64,000 nt of DNA, taken from positions 71,632,879 through 71,696,878 of the forward strand of contig NC_088201.1 in NCBI RefSeq assembly GCF_037126465.1. Reading direction: 5' to 3'. Origin of the DNA: Ornithodoros turicata (lineage: Eukaryota; Arthropoda; Arachnida; Ixodida; Argasidae). Both the position numbers and the translations under genes were made by a program. The notes under the pieces are model-generated. The model made no database searches. It was not told the origin of the DNA and worked only from the letters and a program-made list of their open reading frames with translations. Below, piece by piece: positions 52,001 to 55,329 of this stretch (positions are counted from its first letter, which is position 1; every line of letters begins with the position of its first letter).

Positions 52001-53645
52001 GTGCTGGGATCGAATGTTTGGTTTAACGTTGGTAAGAAACTAACGAATATAAGGAATTTCATTTCTAGGATCCTAGGCCGGTGCCATTTCTGCCATAAAA
52101 GCTTCTCGAGGTACGAATATTTATGACTCACAATAGTATTTGTTGAGGGCTTCAGGTGATAGAGCCACCTTAAAAACCTCACTTGACGTGGACAGCAGGA
52201 GGCTTAAGAAAGAGCTAATATGCAATCAACATGCGAGGAGACACGTGCCAGGTATGACAACAATTAAAATGTATACTATGTATTGTATGCATTCTATGTC
52301 CAACGTGTCCTAACAATTAACTGCGGAACTTCTAATGTAGTTGCTATAGAGTGGTCATTCTTGTCGCCAGGCTGAAGAAGAGTTTGATCGAACCAGAATA
52401 ACCTTAAAATTCCTGGGCTGTTCCTCGAGTGGCTATCGCAGTACTCTTCCGACGCACAAGCAGTGCAACATATATCAACATTGAAGGATTAGTGAAAGAA
52501 CCCTCCACAACTTTTTCGTTTTTCGAGAAACAACAAGTATCCCTCCATCTCCAACAAGAAACCCATCATCTCCTTCAAACAGTCCGTAAGAGAATGAGTG
52601 AGGTTGAAGTCACTCCGTGACTAGGGGGTTCGGTGGGAGTGCCTATCGGGCGGGTCCCTACGTCATACTGTGCTGCTACGTCACGGCACCACATAAGACA
52701 TCGCCTGCAAGGTCATACCGCACAATGATGATTTTAGAGGGCGTTACTGTAATGGAATAATAGATGACGTTTAGCTTTGCATGCTTCTGTCTGATAGAAT
52801 ACATGATGAATTAAACAGAATTGCCATTCAATAAAGTAAATTCCTACATATCATTTTGCCTCTACTTTAAAAGCGATGAGCGAAGAAAGTACATCGTGCA
52901 GCATGCCGCAGTAAAGAAGACCTCGTGGGTCGCATTATCAGCTTCGATGATTATTCGATGGATCATGTTAGAAGCGGGGATAGGAATAAATACAAAAAAT
53001 TCCGTGTTAGCGCTAAGAAGCAACAGTGGCTATGTGCGGCGTACAGATGGAAGGAGGATATGGTTAATAGGCGTCCTGGGCCGACTTCCGGTGGAGCATC
53101 TGTAAATTATGCCAGAAAATCTGAAACAGCACAGCCGGAGCGGGGATTCGTACCAGGGTTTTCGGCGTGGAAAGCGATCATCCTAACCACTATGCCACGA
53201 TATCTTTTTTTTTTTTTCCGGCGTGTGCACCAGCGGGAGCTAGTAGAGGAATAAACAATGTAATCCGTAATACATCTGATCAAGAAGATGGGCTCTTGGC
53301 CGATAGTTATCGCGAAAGTGGGGGTGGGGCGGTTCCCTTTTACATTTAATTTTCATGGGGGGGGGTTCTGTTTATGGGAGTAGCCGAATTTGTCGTGTGA
53401 CGAATTCAACCTCTCTCTAGTGTTTTCAACATCAACATCAACATCAAGATCAGCAACGTCGTAGAGGCGACTTTCTAACAATAATATGCGTTGTCCTCAC
53501 AGGCACTGGATGTTTCGTGATGGTAAACAACCTGAAAGCCCCCGTGGACACCTGTTGCGAGTTCGTCTATCACCTCCTCTGCGGACCCACGAAGATATCA
53601 ACGTATGACCCTGCTCGCTGTGCCTCCCTCCCTAATGACAGCTAG
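15905..53645 (+). CDS. Secreted tick lipocalin, five exons over 37.7 kb
   Basis: Exons are 15905-16009, 40590-40738, 43091-43167, 46569-46646 and 53503-53645 (stop TAG), about 183 codons. All introns are GT/AG, and the phases 0, 2, 1, 1 join without a shift or stop. The product has an N-terminal signal peptide, then the VYRNY motif of tick lipocalins in exon 2, a strand-rich middle, a C.NC-type segment (VNCGKCIVI) in exon 4, and a Cys-rich end in exon 5 (TCCEF, LLCG, YDPARC) that fits the conserved disulfide pattern. Tick lipocalins are salivary barrel proteins that bind small host mediators; the ligand here is unknown. The introns of 24.6, 2.4, 3.4 and 6.9 kb are filled with mobile elements. 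The model rests on splice logic only; transcription is not shown. Confidence 0.8.
16036..16440. repeat. Two adjacent small foldback elements in lipocalin intron 1
   Basis: Two units (about 16045-16190 and 16259-16400) each start with GTACGCTATCGCC-like or GTACGCTATACC-like sequence and end with the inverse GGCGATAGCGTA. Each carries a second inner pair, TGGTTCTGCGCA and TGCGCAGAACCA. They are absent from the minus-strand duplicate at the same place, so they inserted after the duplication. A separate short hairpin, GGTGCCGCTACACC and GGTGTAGCGGCACC, follows at 16408-16441. Confidence 0.75.
16805..16921. repeat. AAAT/AAAC-rich microsatellite
   Basis: About 115 bases of AATAAATAAATA and AAAAATAAAAAC runs close to the left end of the P-like element. 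They generate a spurious Phe/Leu-rich minus frame. Confidence 0.85.
18442..20625. mobile_element. 2.2-kb DNA element with GTAC target duplication
   Basis: Palindromic GTAC occurs at 18438-18441 and 20626-20629. Inside it the ends are inverted (GAAACTTCCTGAAT and GAAAATTCCTGAAT). Both terminal regions, 150-200 bases long, are packed with TCCTGA and CCGGA motifs. Removing the element plus one GTAC joins the coiled-coil exon of the host transposase gene without a frame change, which confirms the boundaries. The 4-base duplication points away from hAT and P. Several superfamilies make 4-base duplications, and I cannot assign one. Confidence 0.8.
19739..20150 (+). CDS. Possible gene 3' end inside the GTAC-flanked element
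   Basis: A strong acceptor (TTTCTTTCTTGCAG) ends at 19738. A frame through about 19877-19944 ends at a GTAAGT donor (LDYYKTSPLLPK region). Another acceptor at 20025 opens a frame of about 40 codons to a TGA near 20151, beside an AATAAA. The pieces look like terminal exons of a small gene carried by the element, but the product is not recognised and the start is not found. Exact exon joins are uncertain. Confidence 0.3.
22362..22590 (+). repeat. Continuation of the lipocalin intron 1 duplication, with GAT microsatellite
   Basis: Matches the minus strand of about 4480-4262 (shared GATGGGCTGT, TTTGGCGGTGATGACTGCG and GAGCCACGCAAGAGA). A GATGAT run (22504-22528) and a short G run follow. Homology stops at about 22585. 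Confidence 0.8.
22591..23182. other. No recognisable gene
   Basis: Intron 1 sequence with pyrimidine-rich stretches. I see no supported frame. Confidence 0.45.
23183..23308. repeat. Foldback hairpin rich in GACAGAGAGAAGAGACGAC
   Basis: Arms of about 45 bases (23193-23232 and 23260-23300) contain GGGACAGAGAGAAGAGACGAC and its inverse around a GGACAG-repeat loop. A weaker relative lies near 5290-5340. Confidence 0.8.
23309..24230. other. No gene; promoter-like patch near 23925-24025
   Basis: GATAAATAAGGACGGAG at about 23927 resembles a TATA region. About 90 bases downstream there is an ATG with a short frame of 27 codons (24018-24101). This could be a first exon, but nothing follows that I can join to it. 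Confidence 0.3.
24225..24363 (-). pseudogene. Possible Harbinger nuclease N-terminal fragment
   Basis: The minus frame reads SALFDLAIAVIGAFLEDREN followed by VWRVKHRQK. This resembles the start of HARBI1-like nucleases (hydrophobic helix, acidic EDRE, then W and basic residues). There is no catalytic domain nearby. The similarity is weak and by eye. Confidence 0.3.
24412..24718. other. Possible left end of an element (TACCCCTGTCACACGGC)
   Basis: The same sequence in reverse orientation (GCCGTGTGACAGGGGTA) ends a repeat at about 57117. The terminal look and shared use suggest the end of a DNA element running rightwards, perhaps carrying the genes at 24.7-26.1 kb. A matching right end was not found. 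Confidence 0.35.
24719..25122 (+). CDS. Hypothetical protein, unrecognised
   Basis: An open frame from about 24862 to a TGA at 25120-25122 encodes KNAFTRATKYDQLWSWPQ and later RLKLGPYSEVPRSRNRVVC and VLPDEQRVNDPVV. It has GC-rich third positions and two Trp residues. A separate small ATG exon at 24733 (MATGNEGSLL) with a GTAAGC donor precedes it, but its phase does not fit the acceptor I can see. It may belong with the Myb/SANT-like gene downstream. Function unknown. Confidence 0.35.
25758..26135 (+). CDS. Myb/SANT-like DNA-binding protein, probably transposon-derived
   Basis: A 125-codon frame opens with an ATG at 25758 (MDSPVRASRPTSEQFHIVL). The segment TSEQFHIVLDYVGEHRNLF, then REWCELATRLNASGG, then VERWRKVRKF spaces its aromatic and basic residues as in the three-helix Myb/SANT-like fold of proteins encoded next to Harbinger nucleases. 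The usual WKSNTKKK stretch after helix 3 is altered to KFASDMKHQQK. In Harbinger elements such a protein brings the nuclease to the DNA ends. No intact nuclease is nearby, so this looks like an orphan or remnant. The last 40 residues match nothing I recognise. Confidence 0.55.
   Translation: MDSPVRASRPTSEQFHIVLDYVGEHRNLFSDGLSAGYASQDRNREWCELATRLNASGGAVIPVERWRKVRKFASDMKHQQKSQNSRSSDDCNIHVLGPWDTAAHSRAALRHVVGSCEATGLKNSL
26150..26372. repeat. CAT-rich and GTT microsatellites
   Basis: Degenerate CATCA/CGTCAT runs at 26155-26250 and GTTGTT runs at 26325-26368 lie just upstream of the second P-like unit. Confidence 0.7.
26788..27136 (+). CDS. THAP zinc finger exons 1 and 2 of the transposase gene
   Basis: Exon 1 (26788-26864) ends at a GTAAGT donor in phase 2. 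A 79-base intron ends in GTTTTAG, and exon 2 (26944-27136) ends at GTACGT in phase 0. Together they encode 90 residues, the usual THAP length, with the four zinc ligands (two Cys in CCYSGC, then Cys and His of VCSKHF) and the invariant Trp of QWVN. THAP domains bind DNA at element ends or promoters. Confidence 0.82.
26788..32812 (+). CDS. THAP domain P-element-like transposase, eight exons, apparently intact
   Basis: Exons: 26788-26864, 26944-27136, 27361-27564, 27624-27662, 28933-29007, 29144-29203, 29321-29371 and 30518-32812 (TAG), about 997 codons. Exons 1-2 give a full C2CH THAP zinc finger: CCYSGC, then IGRPDW, VCSKHF and REGSVPV (the AVPTIF position). Exons 3-7 all begin and end in phase 0 and encode an acidic, then Ser/Thr/Pro-rich linker. 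Exon 8 encodes a basic coiled coil (KEVKRIGNL to LQHVI), a helix-turn-helix (LPHPRTIRKWY), and an RNase H-like core with LMVDEMAIR, VTCDGAAAN, FLDACHMLK and DHLELFFGLVRSHGG. A GTP-binding-type insert and C-terminal domain follow. It is either a full transposase or a THAP9-like domesticated protein. The middle exons are less certain than the ends. Confidence 0.75.
27361..29371 (+). CDS. Linker exons 3-7 of the transposase gene, all symmetric (phase 0)
   Basis: Exon lengths are 204 (27361-27564), 39 (27624-27662), 75 (28933-29007), 60 (29144-29203) and 51 (29321-29371) bases, each a multiple of three with consensus splice sites. Exon 3 holds repeats of the type PEPGTSN, PEPDTQEE and DTQEPMD. 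The others are rich in Ser, Thr and Pro. The exon at 29321 and its downstream intron resemble the exon at 29144 and its intron, pointing to a local exon duplication. Any of them could be skipped without a frame shift. A stop-containing segment at about 28514 was not included. Confidence 0.55.
30518..32812 (+). CDS. Terminal exon: coiled coil, RNase H-like catalytic core and C-terminal domain
   Basis: A 764-codon open exon follows the acceptor TTGTCTCAG at 30517. It has no starting ATG, which fits an internal join to the upstream exons. Counted from the exon start, candidate catalytic residues are Asp in VDEM (about 174), Asp in CDGA (about 262), Asp in DACH (about 301) and Glu in DHLE (about 501). 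The pattern SQDHLE..F..VR..GG..NNPT is diagnostic of P-element/THAP9 transposases. No frame break was seen across 2.3 kb, a strong contrast with the decayed copy at 17-22 kb. Confidence 0.88.
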   Translation, partial: ATSSEDTPVKAFLKKEVKRIGNLHTLSKKRIKALQQAQRRIKQKVAKLQHVISHLTSQNILLQEHASCLENIAGANKDLLMRQSAKSEGTSLPHKYSPELRAFALTLHFYSPRAYNYVRQVFDTCLPHPRTIRKWYQSVEGEPGYSKEALLALQMRVTDNNQKALSTVCSLMVDEMAIRRHVEWDGKRTYGFATVGLTSEDSCAVAKEAFVILLVSLHEQWKLPIGYFLVDGITGEQRSNLVLQGLSLVHNVGVKVVSVTCDGAAANLSMLHNLGCSLQFENLRTSFPHPDTAEPISVFLDACHMLKLIRNAFSHFKSFIDEDGKEISWDYIEALHSLQQKEGLHAANKLRRAHVQWQRQPMKVNLAAELLSMSIADAIHECRDLGVSGFEDSEATERFLRVINNVFDVLNSVNMHQKSWKRPLCPENIERARTMFQIATTYICSLRRSNSGPLLVQTNRKTGFLGFITCCKSAIELYDFLHSKNLVTYFPTHRVSQDHLELFFGLVRSHGGYNNNPTARQFAAAYKRLIINTEVEASHKGNCLPLENVSILHVSSARQPLSEDIINWTSRGRSIPAEEVTLQEDLREHNYFSDPTEPSTFGERVIVYIAGRIVCYLCEYLKCDICISHLTVRTPSLYHSLIQQKDYFHRLPYPSDDVITICRKSEKLLRAALFQEGISSATLLQRLILQVLESMMDRGVFSSIRNDHMLEQTSLENHYFHLIRSIAHKYLSIRIHHACRLRTEELHKIRCRQMYTKLTQFKGQ
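32813..33729 (+). other. 3' flank of the transposase gene
   Basis: A frame of 107 codons at 33094-33417 has no recognisable motif and is probably 3' untranslated or internal transposon sequence. No canonical AATAAA close to the stop was noted; AATAAG and GATAAA variants occur. Confidence 0.4.
33749..34641. other. Unassigned; possible minus-strand coding patch and a transposon end
   Basis: A minus frame at 34304-33909 has an even GC-rich third position and the segment VGTYVHVDLPPSISEAEAAS, but it is not recognised. At about 34494 the sequence GAGCTATTTATAGAGAGAG matches the end of the element at 51221-51790; the homology runs from about 34490 to 34640. Confidence 0.35.
34642..35150 (-). pseudogene. 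hAT-like element end with one possible first exon
   Basis: The left end has TAGGGTTCGGGATTTTCGG and three repeats of TTTTCGGAGTTTAT. On the minus strand an ATG at 35000 opens a 33-codon exon (MGRKRKLPCDYVRMY, then DFEEFISCRDRD) that ends at a GTAAGT donor (34900). The remaining exons are missing. The assignment to hAT rests on the look of the terminus, and the right end was not found. Confidence 0.35.
35159..35411 (-). mobile_element. 253-bp hAT-type MITE, copy 2
   Basis: Same length and sequence family as 13315-13567 but inverted. The 8-base duplication CACCCAGG is perfect at 35151-35158 and 35412-35419. The ends are CAGTGGCGTTTCTAG and its inverse. Confidence 0.93.
35420..36589. other. No recognisable gene; short GC repeat
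   Basis: GGTTTGGGCGCCCGC-like units recur at 35488-35560. The rest shows no supported frame. Confidence 0.45.
36590..37240. repeat. Degenerate simple and tandem repeats
   Basis: A GTGTGTGT run at 36630-36660 is followed by many GTAATTAA/AATTAAAG motifs at 36780-37080. From 37090 to 37235 a degenerate tandem of about 50 bases is built on AGACCGGAAGTGGATACC and AAGTCAAGTATAG. No coding. Confidence 0.65.
37241..37636. other. No recognisable gene
   Basis: Intron 1 sequence; nothing supported. Confidence 0.45.
37645..38374. mobile_element. Non-autonomous hAT-like element, CAGGGTTG ends
   Basis: The ends CAGGGTTGAAAAAAATCC and GGATTTAATCCAAACAACCCTG are inverted. Flanks GTGACGGC (37637-37644) and GTGGCGGT (38375-38382) agree at 6 of 8 bases. 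Subterminal regions are rich in AAATCC/GGATT. No intact transposase. Confidence 0.65.
38383..39061. other. No confirmed gene; Ala-repeat frame on the minus strand
   Basis: A CAGCTGCAGCGG run at 38530-38555 gives a poly-Ala minus frame followed by GRPRIGRRRRS. There is no domain and no splice support, so I treat it as non-coding. Confidence 0.35.
39070..39264. mobile_element. 195-bp hAT-type MITE with a G-rich interior
   Basis: Perfect 8-base duplication AATGCAGG at 39062-39069 and 39265-39272. The ends CAGTGGTTTACCCAGA and TCTGGATAAATCACTG are inverted. G runs at 39208-39244 (GGGGGG, GGGG, GGGGGGG, GGGGG) could form a quadruplex. Confidence 0.88.
39273..40589. other. No gene; two inverted tRNA-like half-sequences
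   Basis: At 39838-39872 (minus) and 40284-40345 (plus) the sequence TTAGCGCACTCGACCGGCAA appears. The plus copy continues to a B-box-like GGTTCGTGTTC. These look like heads of a tRNA-derived SINE in opposite orientation around 400 bases with a GT run (40019-40034). Neither folds as a good tRNA. Confidence 0.5.
40590..40738 (+). CDS. Lipocalin exon 2
   Basis: Acceptor TTTTTCCTTGCAG ends at 40589 and the donor GTAAGT starts at 40739. The exon encodes 49 residues plus two bases. It includes YYMVYRNY, the most characteristic tick lipocalin motif, then LGDCHISKLLC and the strand-forming LKVQVSYIL. Exon 1 joins in phase 0. Confidence 0.85.
40927..41719 (+). mobile_element. pogo/Tigger-like element, deleted, TA duplication
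   Basis: The ends CCGTATTTTCACGCGTATTA and TAATACGCGTGAAAATACGG are perfect inverted repeats flanked by TA (40925-40926 and 41720-41721). GCGGCTTATC motifs recur near both ends, likely transposase sites. Only the start of the transposase survives (41431-41547). The insertion lies 190 bases after lipocalin exon 2. Confidence 0.88.
41431..41547 (+). pseudogene. pogo/Tigger transposase N-terminus (HTH), truncated
   Basis: From ATG at 41431: SGFKLKVVDFADKYGNRAAG then REYGADER and stop. This is the first helix-turn-helix of pogo/CENP-B type transposases (FKLKVV..A...GNRAA.REF). The frame ends where the sequence passes straight to the right terminus, so the catalytic domain has been deleted. Confidence 0.75.
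42120..42790. repeat. Copy of the 14-kb foldback family, interrupted by a retroelement tail
   Basis: 42125-42235 matches the arm at about 14080-14175 (GAGCAGC, CCAGGCGGAC, GATGACTAATTACCT), and 42644-42780 continues it (TTAATTAATTAAC, CCTCGTTGAA, CATTC). The interruption 42236-42643 is bracketed by TACCTA. It ends in a CATCATCAC tail similar to 53350-53460, as expected for a 5'-truncated LINE or SINE insertion. Confidence 0.65.
43091..43167 (+). CDS. Lipocalin exon 3
   Basis: Acceptor TGATTCTAG ends at 43090 and the donor GTAAAG starts at 43168. One base completes the codon from exon 2, 25 codons follow, and one base remains for exon 4. The segment SSPCYSVKNRV fits the usual middle strand of tick lipocalins (SSPGY..KN type). 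Overlapping frames exist here, but only this one matches the phases of exons 2 and 4. Confidence 0.68.
43168..43948. other. Lipocalin intron 3, no other gene seen
   Basis: Nothing supported apart from the intron itself. Confidence 0.45.
43985..44062 (-). tRNA. tRNA-Thr-like pseudogene (left arm)
   Basis: Keeps A box TAGCTCAATTGGTAGCG and B box GGTTCGAGTCC and an anticodon-loop GGT. The 3' side of the anticodon stem (TGCAT) no longer pairs with CTGGA, and extra bases follow. It is not expected to be functional. Confidence 0.5.
44299..44370 (+). tRNA. tRNA-Thr(GGT)-like sequence (right arm)
   Basis: A 72-base cloverleaf can be drawn. The acceptor GTTAGCT pairs with AGCTGGC, the anticodon stem is CTGGA/TCCAG with loop CTGGTAA (anticodon GGT), and the T arm is GTGGG, TTCGAGT, CCTAC. 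The A box has TTAACTCAATTGGTAGAG, with a weakened D stem (3 pairs). Its place inside a foldback arm favours a mobile tRNA-derived unit over a genuine tRNA gene. Confidence 0.5.
44411..44961. other. No recognisable gene
   Basis: Contains the inverted spacer fragment (44424-44490) and, at 44918-44950, an extra partial copy of the AAGGCTGATTCACA end of the next element. Confidence 0.45.
44965..46055. mobile_element. Harbinger-type foldback element, TAA duplication, with nested hAT
   Basis: Ends AGGCTGATTCACACTGCTGC and its inverse; target duplication TAA at 44962-44964 and 46056-46058, the TWA pattern of PIF/Harbinger. Arms run through GTAAACGCAGC, CGGACGTAACACG and ATGGAACGAAGGTACAC. The left arm is split by the hAT element at 45022-45848. 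Confidence 0.8.
45022..45848. mobile_element. Non-autonomous hAT element, GCTGACAG duplication
   Basis: The ends CAGTGTTGTGCC and GGGCACAAGTCTG are inverted. The 8-base duplication GCTGACAG is perfect at 45014-45021 and 45849-45856. Subterminal regions are full of AACTCGTTAC/GTAACG motifs like those of 7298-8170. It carries no intact transposase. Confidence 0.92.
46059..46568. other. Lipocalin intron 3, end; no other gene seen
   Basis: Ends in a strong polypyrimidine tract (CCCTTTCTTCTTGTTTTTG) before exon 4. Confidence 0.5.
46569..46646 (+). CDS. Lipocalin exon 4
   Basis: Acceptor TTGTTTTTGCAG ends at 46568; donor GTGAGA at 46647. Encodes KGYVDYSALFVNCGKCIVI and a short loop. The aromatic-rich strand followed by a Cys before the next strand is typical of the region before the C-terminal helix in tick lipocalins. 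Phase 1 in and phase 1 out, matching both neighbours. Confidence 0.83.
46647..47063. other. Lipocalin intron 4, start; no gene seen
   Basis: No supported feature before the mariner left end. Confidence 0.45.
47243..47640 (+). pseudogene. mariner transposase, N-terminal part
   Basis: The frame contains ATQTANETN, then VTRWFASFKCDSLRLQSKP, PGRPTTADSEVV and SIVRHLHALRKVYRE, followed by VVPH. These are the paired helix-turn-helix region and linker of mariner transposases (RWF..F..G...L...PR.GRP; R.L..LGK......VPH). It has an early stop near 47286 and frameshifts, and ends abruptly at the next insertion. Confidence 0.85.
47653..48520. mobile_element. Harbinger-type element, copy 1 (GGCGGTAACCGCATGG ends)
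   Basis: Ends GGCGGTAACCGCATGGAGCA and TGCTCCATGCGGTTGGCCCC with TTA at 47650-47652 and 48521-48523. The inner region from 47762 is repeated at 49755-50520. It has no coding capacity. Confidence 0.75.
48657..49542 (+). mobile_element. hAT element remnant, CAGTGTTGCCA ends, with BED-finger start
   Basis: Ends CAGTGTTGCCAAATTTGG and CATTTGGCAACACTG are inverted, and TAGCGACTTT motifs crowd both ends. A plus frame from 49025 (MPPK, then stop) continues with YCKC and LSDIKKHRMSQ, a BED-type zinc finger start with stops. Flanks GAAGGGAA and CAAGGGAA are only approximately placed. Confidence 0.7.
49596..49745 (-). mobile_element. SINE fragment (3' part), same family as 52990-53203
   Basis: Shares TAGCRCYRMGAAGCAAC-like, GGCGTACAGA and CTGGGCCGACTTC segments with the complete SINE at 52990-53203, in the same orientation. 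The tRNA head is absent. Confidence 0.65.
50903..51212 (-). pseudogene. Possible Penelope-like fragment
   Basis: The minus frame at 51149-50934 starts ACVGQICGGATAISDKL, then HHFVTNLPRL and AEDLVEPF. The spacing recalls a worn GIY-YIG domain but key residues are not clear. Confidence 0.3.
51221..51790. mobile_element. 570-bp element, AGAGCCGTATATAGAG ends
   Basis: Inverted ends AGAGCCGTATATAGAGAGAG and CTCTCTATAAACGGCTCCGT; flanks AGACAATC (51213-51220) and AGACAATG (51791-51798), 7 of 8. A one-ended relative is at about 34490-34640. The 8-base duplication allows hAT or P type. No transposase motif in its frames. Confidence 0.75.
51860..52130 (+). pseudogene. mariner transposase, C-terminal part
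   Basis: Reads SPDLAPCDNHPFQSMVHSLH then RWF, the signature around the third catalytic Asp of mariner (YSPDLAP.D..LF). It is then degenerate until the right terminal repeat. It belongs with 47243-47640 by orientation and terminal repeats. Confidence 0.85.
52136..52985. other. Lipocalin intron 4; no other gene seen
   Basis: No supported frame or bounded element. Confidence 0.45.
52990..53203 (-). mobile_element. tRNA-derived SINE, second family
   Basis: On the minus strand the head is TCGTGGCATAGTGGTTAGGA (A box) and GGTACGAATCC (B box), followed by a body shared with 49596-49745. The head resembles tRNAs of the TAGTGGTTAG type. The body probably continues into LINE-like 3' sequence. Confidence 0.75.
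53206..53502. other. Retroelement tail-like sequence before lipocalin exon 5
   Basis: GGGAGTAGCCGAATTTGTCGT and CATCAACATCAACATCAA match the tail seen at about 42540-42643, suggesting the 3' end of one LINE or SINE family. It stops about 50 bases before the exon 5 acceptor. Confidence 0.5.
53503..53645 (+). CDS. Lipocalin exon 5 (C-terminus and stop)
   Basis: Acceptor TTGTCCTCACAG ends at 53502; two bases complete the codon, then 46 codons and TAG (53643-53645). Encodes GCFVMVNNL, then PVDTCCEFVYHLLCG and YDPARC. This Cys arrangement (C, CC, C, C) is the conserved C-terminal pattern of tick lipocalins, with the CCEF helix packed on the barrel. Confidence 0.88.
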
Positions 53646-53697
53646 AATGCAAGCATGTACAGAATGAAACAATAAGAGTTGATTACAAATTAAATCG

Positions 53698-53703
53698 AAT
53701 AAA
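53698..53703 (+). terminator. Polyadenylation signal AATAAA of the lipocalin gene
   Basis: AATAAA lies 53 bases after the lipocalin stop codon, followed by a GTGTGT-type stretch (GAGTGTGTCAG), as expected for a short 3' untranslated region. Confidence 0.6.
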
Positions 53704-53709
53704 AGTTGC

Positions 53710-54687
53710 AGAGTGTGTCAGATGTAGTGGTAAATAAGCGAGGCACTCAACGATACAACGACTTGAGAGATTAAACTTCCTGTATCGTTAATGACAGTCT
53801 TAGTTAGCTACAATTCCGTAATGCATGGAAAGATTTTCAATTGTTGGAACCAGGTGTATAGTATGTCTCGTCACGATAAGGCAATAGCGGTTCTGGTCTC
53901 AGCATGACGGGTCAACATGTTGTTTACCGTGGTACAAGAGCCATTCAAGGCTGACAGAGACTTCTGTGCGAAATAAAATGCACGAATCAGCGTAGCACAA
54001 TAAAACTTGCAAATGACGTAACGAATGAGTTTTCTGCGCTATCATAACGTATTTGACGCATGTACAGCAGTTGCAACTATCATGGCGGCGAGCAATGCAC
54101 CTTTAGGGCCAATTCTCACTTGGTGACGCCCGACGCGACGTCGTGAGCGGGCGGCGGATGTAGAGTCGCATTTCCGCCGCCCCGTCAGAGTGCACGATTT
54201 TCATGTTCCCACTACAGTGGCATTCCGTCGTCCAAAGCCGACGAAAAATCATGAGGCGCGGCCTTTCTGTGTCATCTTATTGGTCGCCAGTTTTTTGTTC
54301 TCGGCAGCTGTCGCCGACGTCGTGAAAGAAGTTCGGCATGGCAATGGACTTTTTTTCCCAACGCTTTTGCGCATGCTCTGCGACCCAGACGGCGTCGAAG
54401 AAGGTTCCTTACATATTCAATAGATGGCGCCAATATGGCGCCGGCTGTGCTTGGGCGCGCGCTGATCGTGTTTCGCTGGACAGCCGCTAGGATACGACTC
54501 GTGTGAAAAGGGTCCATTTTGAAATGCGATAGCATTTCTTTAACACACTTTTGAACCTCGGAAGTGTAGTGTCAGTGGAGAGGGACAGTTTCACTCTCAC
54601 GATGCGTTATCTCCCCCTCGTTTGTTTCTTTATTGCGCGCCCCGGCTGATAAGAAACGTTTCGGCTAGCAGGATTTAGCAGATTGAA
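53710..54687. other. No recognisable gene
   Basis: A plus frame at 54190-54423 with a hydrophobic stretch lies in GC-rich sequence that begins GGGCCAATTCTCACTTGG (about 54107) and looks like a DNA element end. A paired end was not established. Confidence 0.4.
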
Positions 54688-54983
54688 CCCAAGCAGCACA
54701 ATGTACTGAAAGTCGAGTGCAATGGGGGTGGAAGGCCTTGAACAGACTTGTGAAACTAAAGAACATTGATAAAACACATACCCGCCACTCCTCCCAAGCA
54801 GCAAAATGCACTGAAAGTCGAGTGCAATAGGGGTAGACGGGTAGGTGAAAGACCTTGAGCAGGTTCATGAAAGTACAGAACATTGATAAGACACATACCG
54901 TCCACCCCTATTGCACTCGACTTTCAGTACATTGTGCTGCTTGGGCTATTGCACTCGACTTTCAGTACGTTGTGCTGCTTGGG
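54688..54983. repeat. Foldback family copy 2, with another copy inserted into it
   Basis: A complete foldback (54793-54945) lies inside an older one whose left part is 54688-54792 and right arm 54946-54983. The outer copy reads CCACTCCT before and CTATTGC after the insert, so at most two bases (CT) were duplicated. Confidence 0.8.
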
Positions 54984-55151
54984 GAAGGTCTTCATGATAG
55001 CGGTTCCTCAAACACGATAAGCCCTTATTTCCTTGAAGTAGCTGGCATTATGTTATGGATCTTTGTTTTGACAGCTTTCTTCGTTGTATCGTATTCGTAG
55101 AGCGTAGAGCGAGACATCAACGCTTGTATAAGTCCGGACTAGCTGGTCCGG

Positions 55152-55200
55152 GCTAGAGTCACTAAATTGGGAGCATGTACCCATATTTAGTGACTCTAGC
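55152..55200. repeat. Minimal palindrome of P-like terminal repeats
   Basis: GCTAGAGTCACTAAAT and ATTTAGTGACTCTAGC face each other across about 17 bases. These are the ends of the P-like family at 11136 and 16498 with no interior left. Confidence 0.75.
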
Positions 55201-55329
55201 TCTGGCAGGGTTCCCATCAACCTGAGAGCGGTCACCACCAGGATGTCAAAAAAAGAAAAAAGAAAGAAAGAACGGGTGTCTCCTGCAAACGTGTTCACTT
55301 CCCTCTCGTCTACGCCATGACCAACGCCA

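Larger units (their letters stand above)
47066..52133 (+). mobile_element. mariner element split by several nested insertions
   Basis: Left end GGGTGAGTCATAAATACC follows TA (47064-47065); right end ATTTATGACTCACAA precedes TA (52134-52135). Transposase pieces at both ends are in the same orientation. Between them lie two Harbinger-type elements, a hAT, a SINE piece and a 570-base element. The middle of the transposase is missing. Confidence 0.8.
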
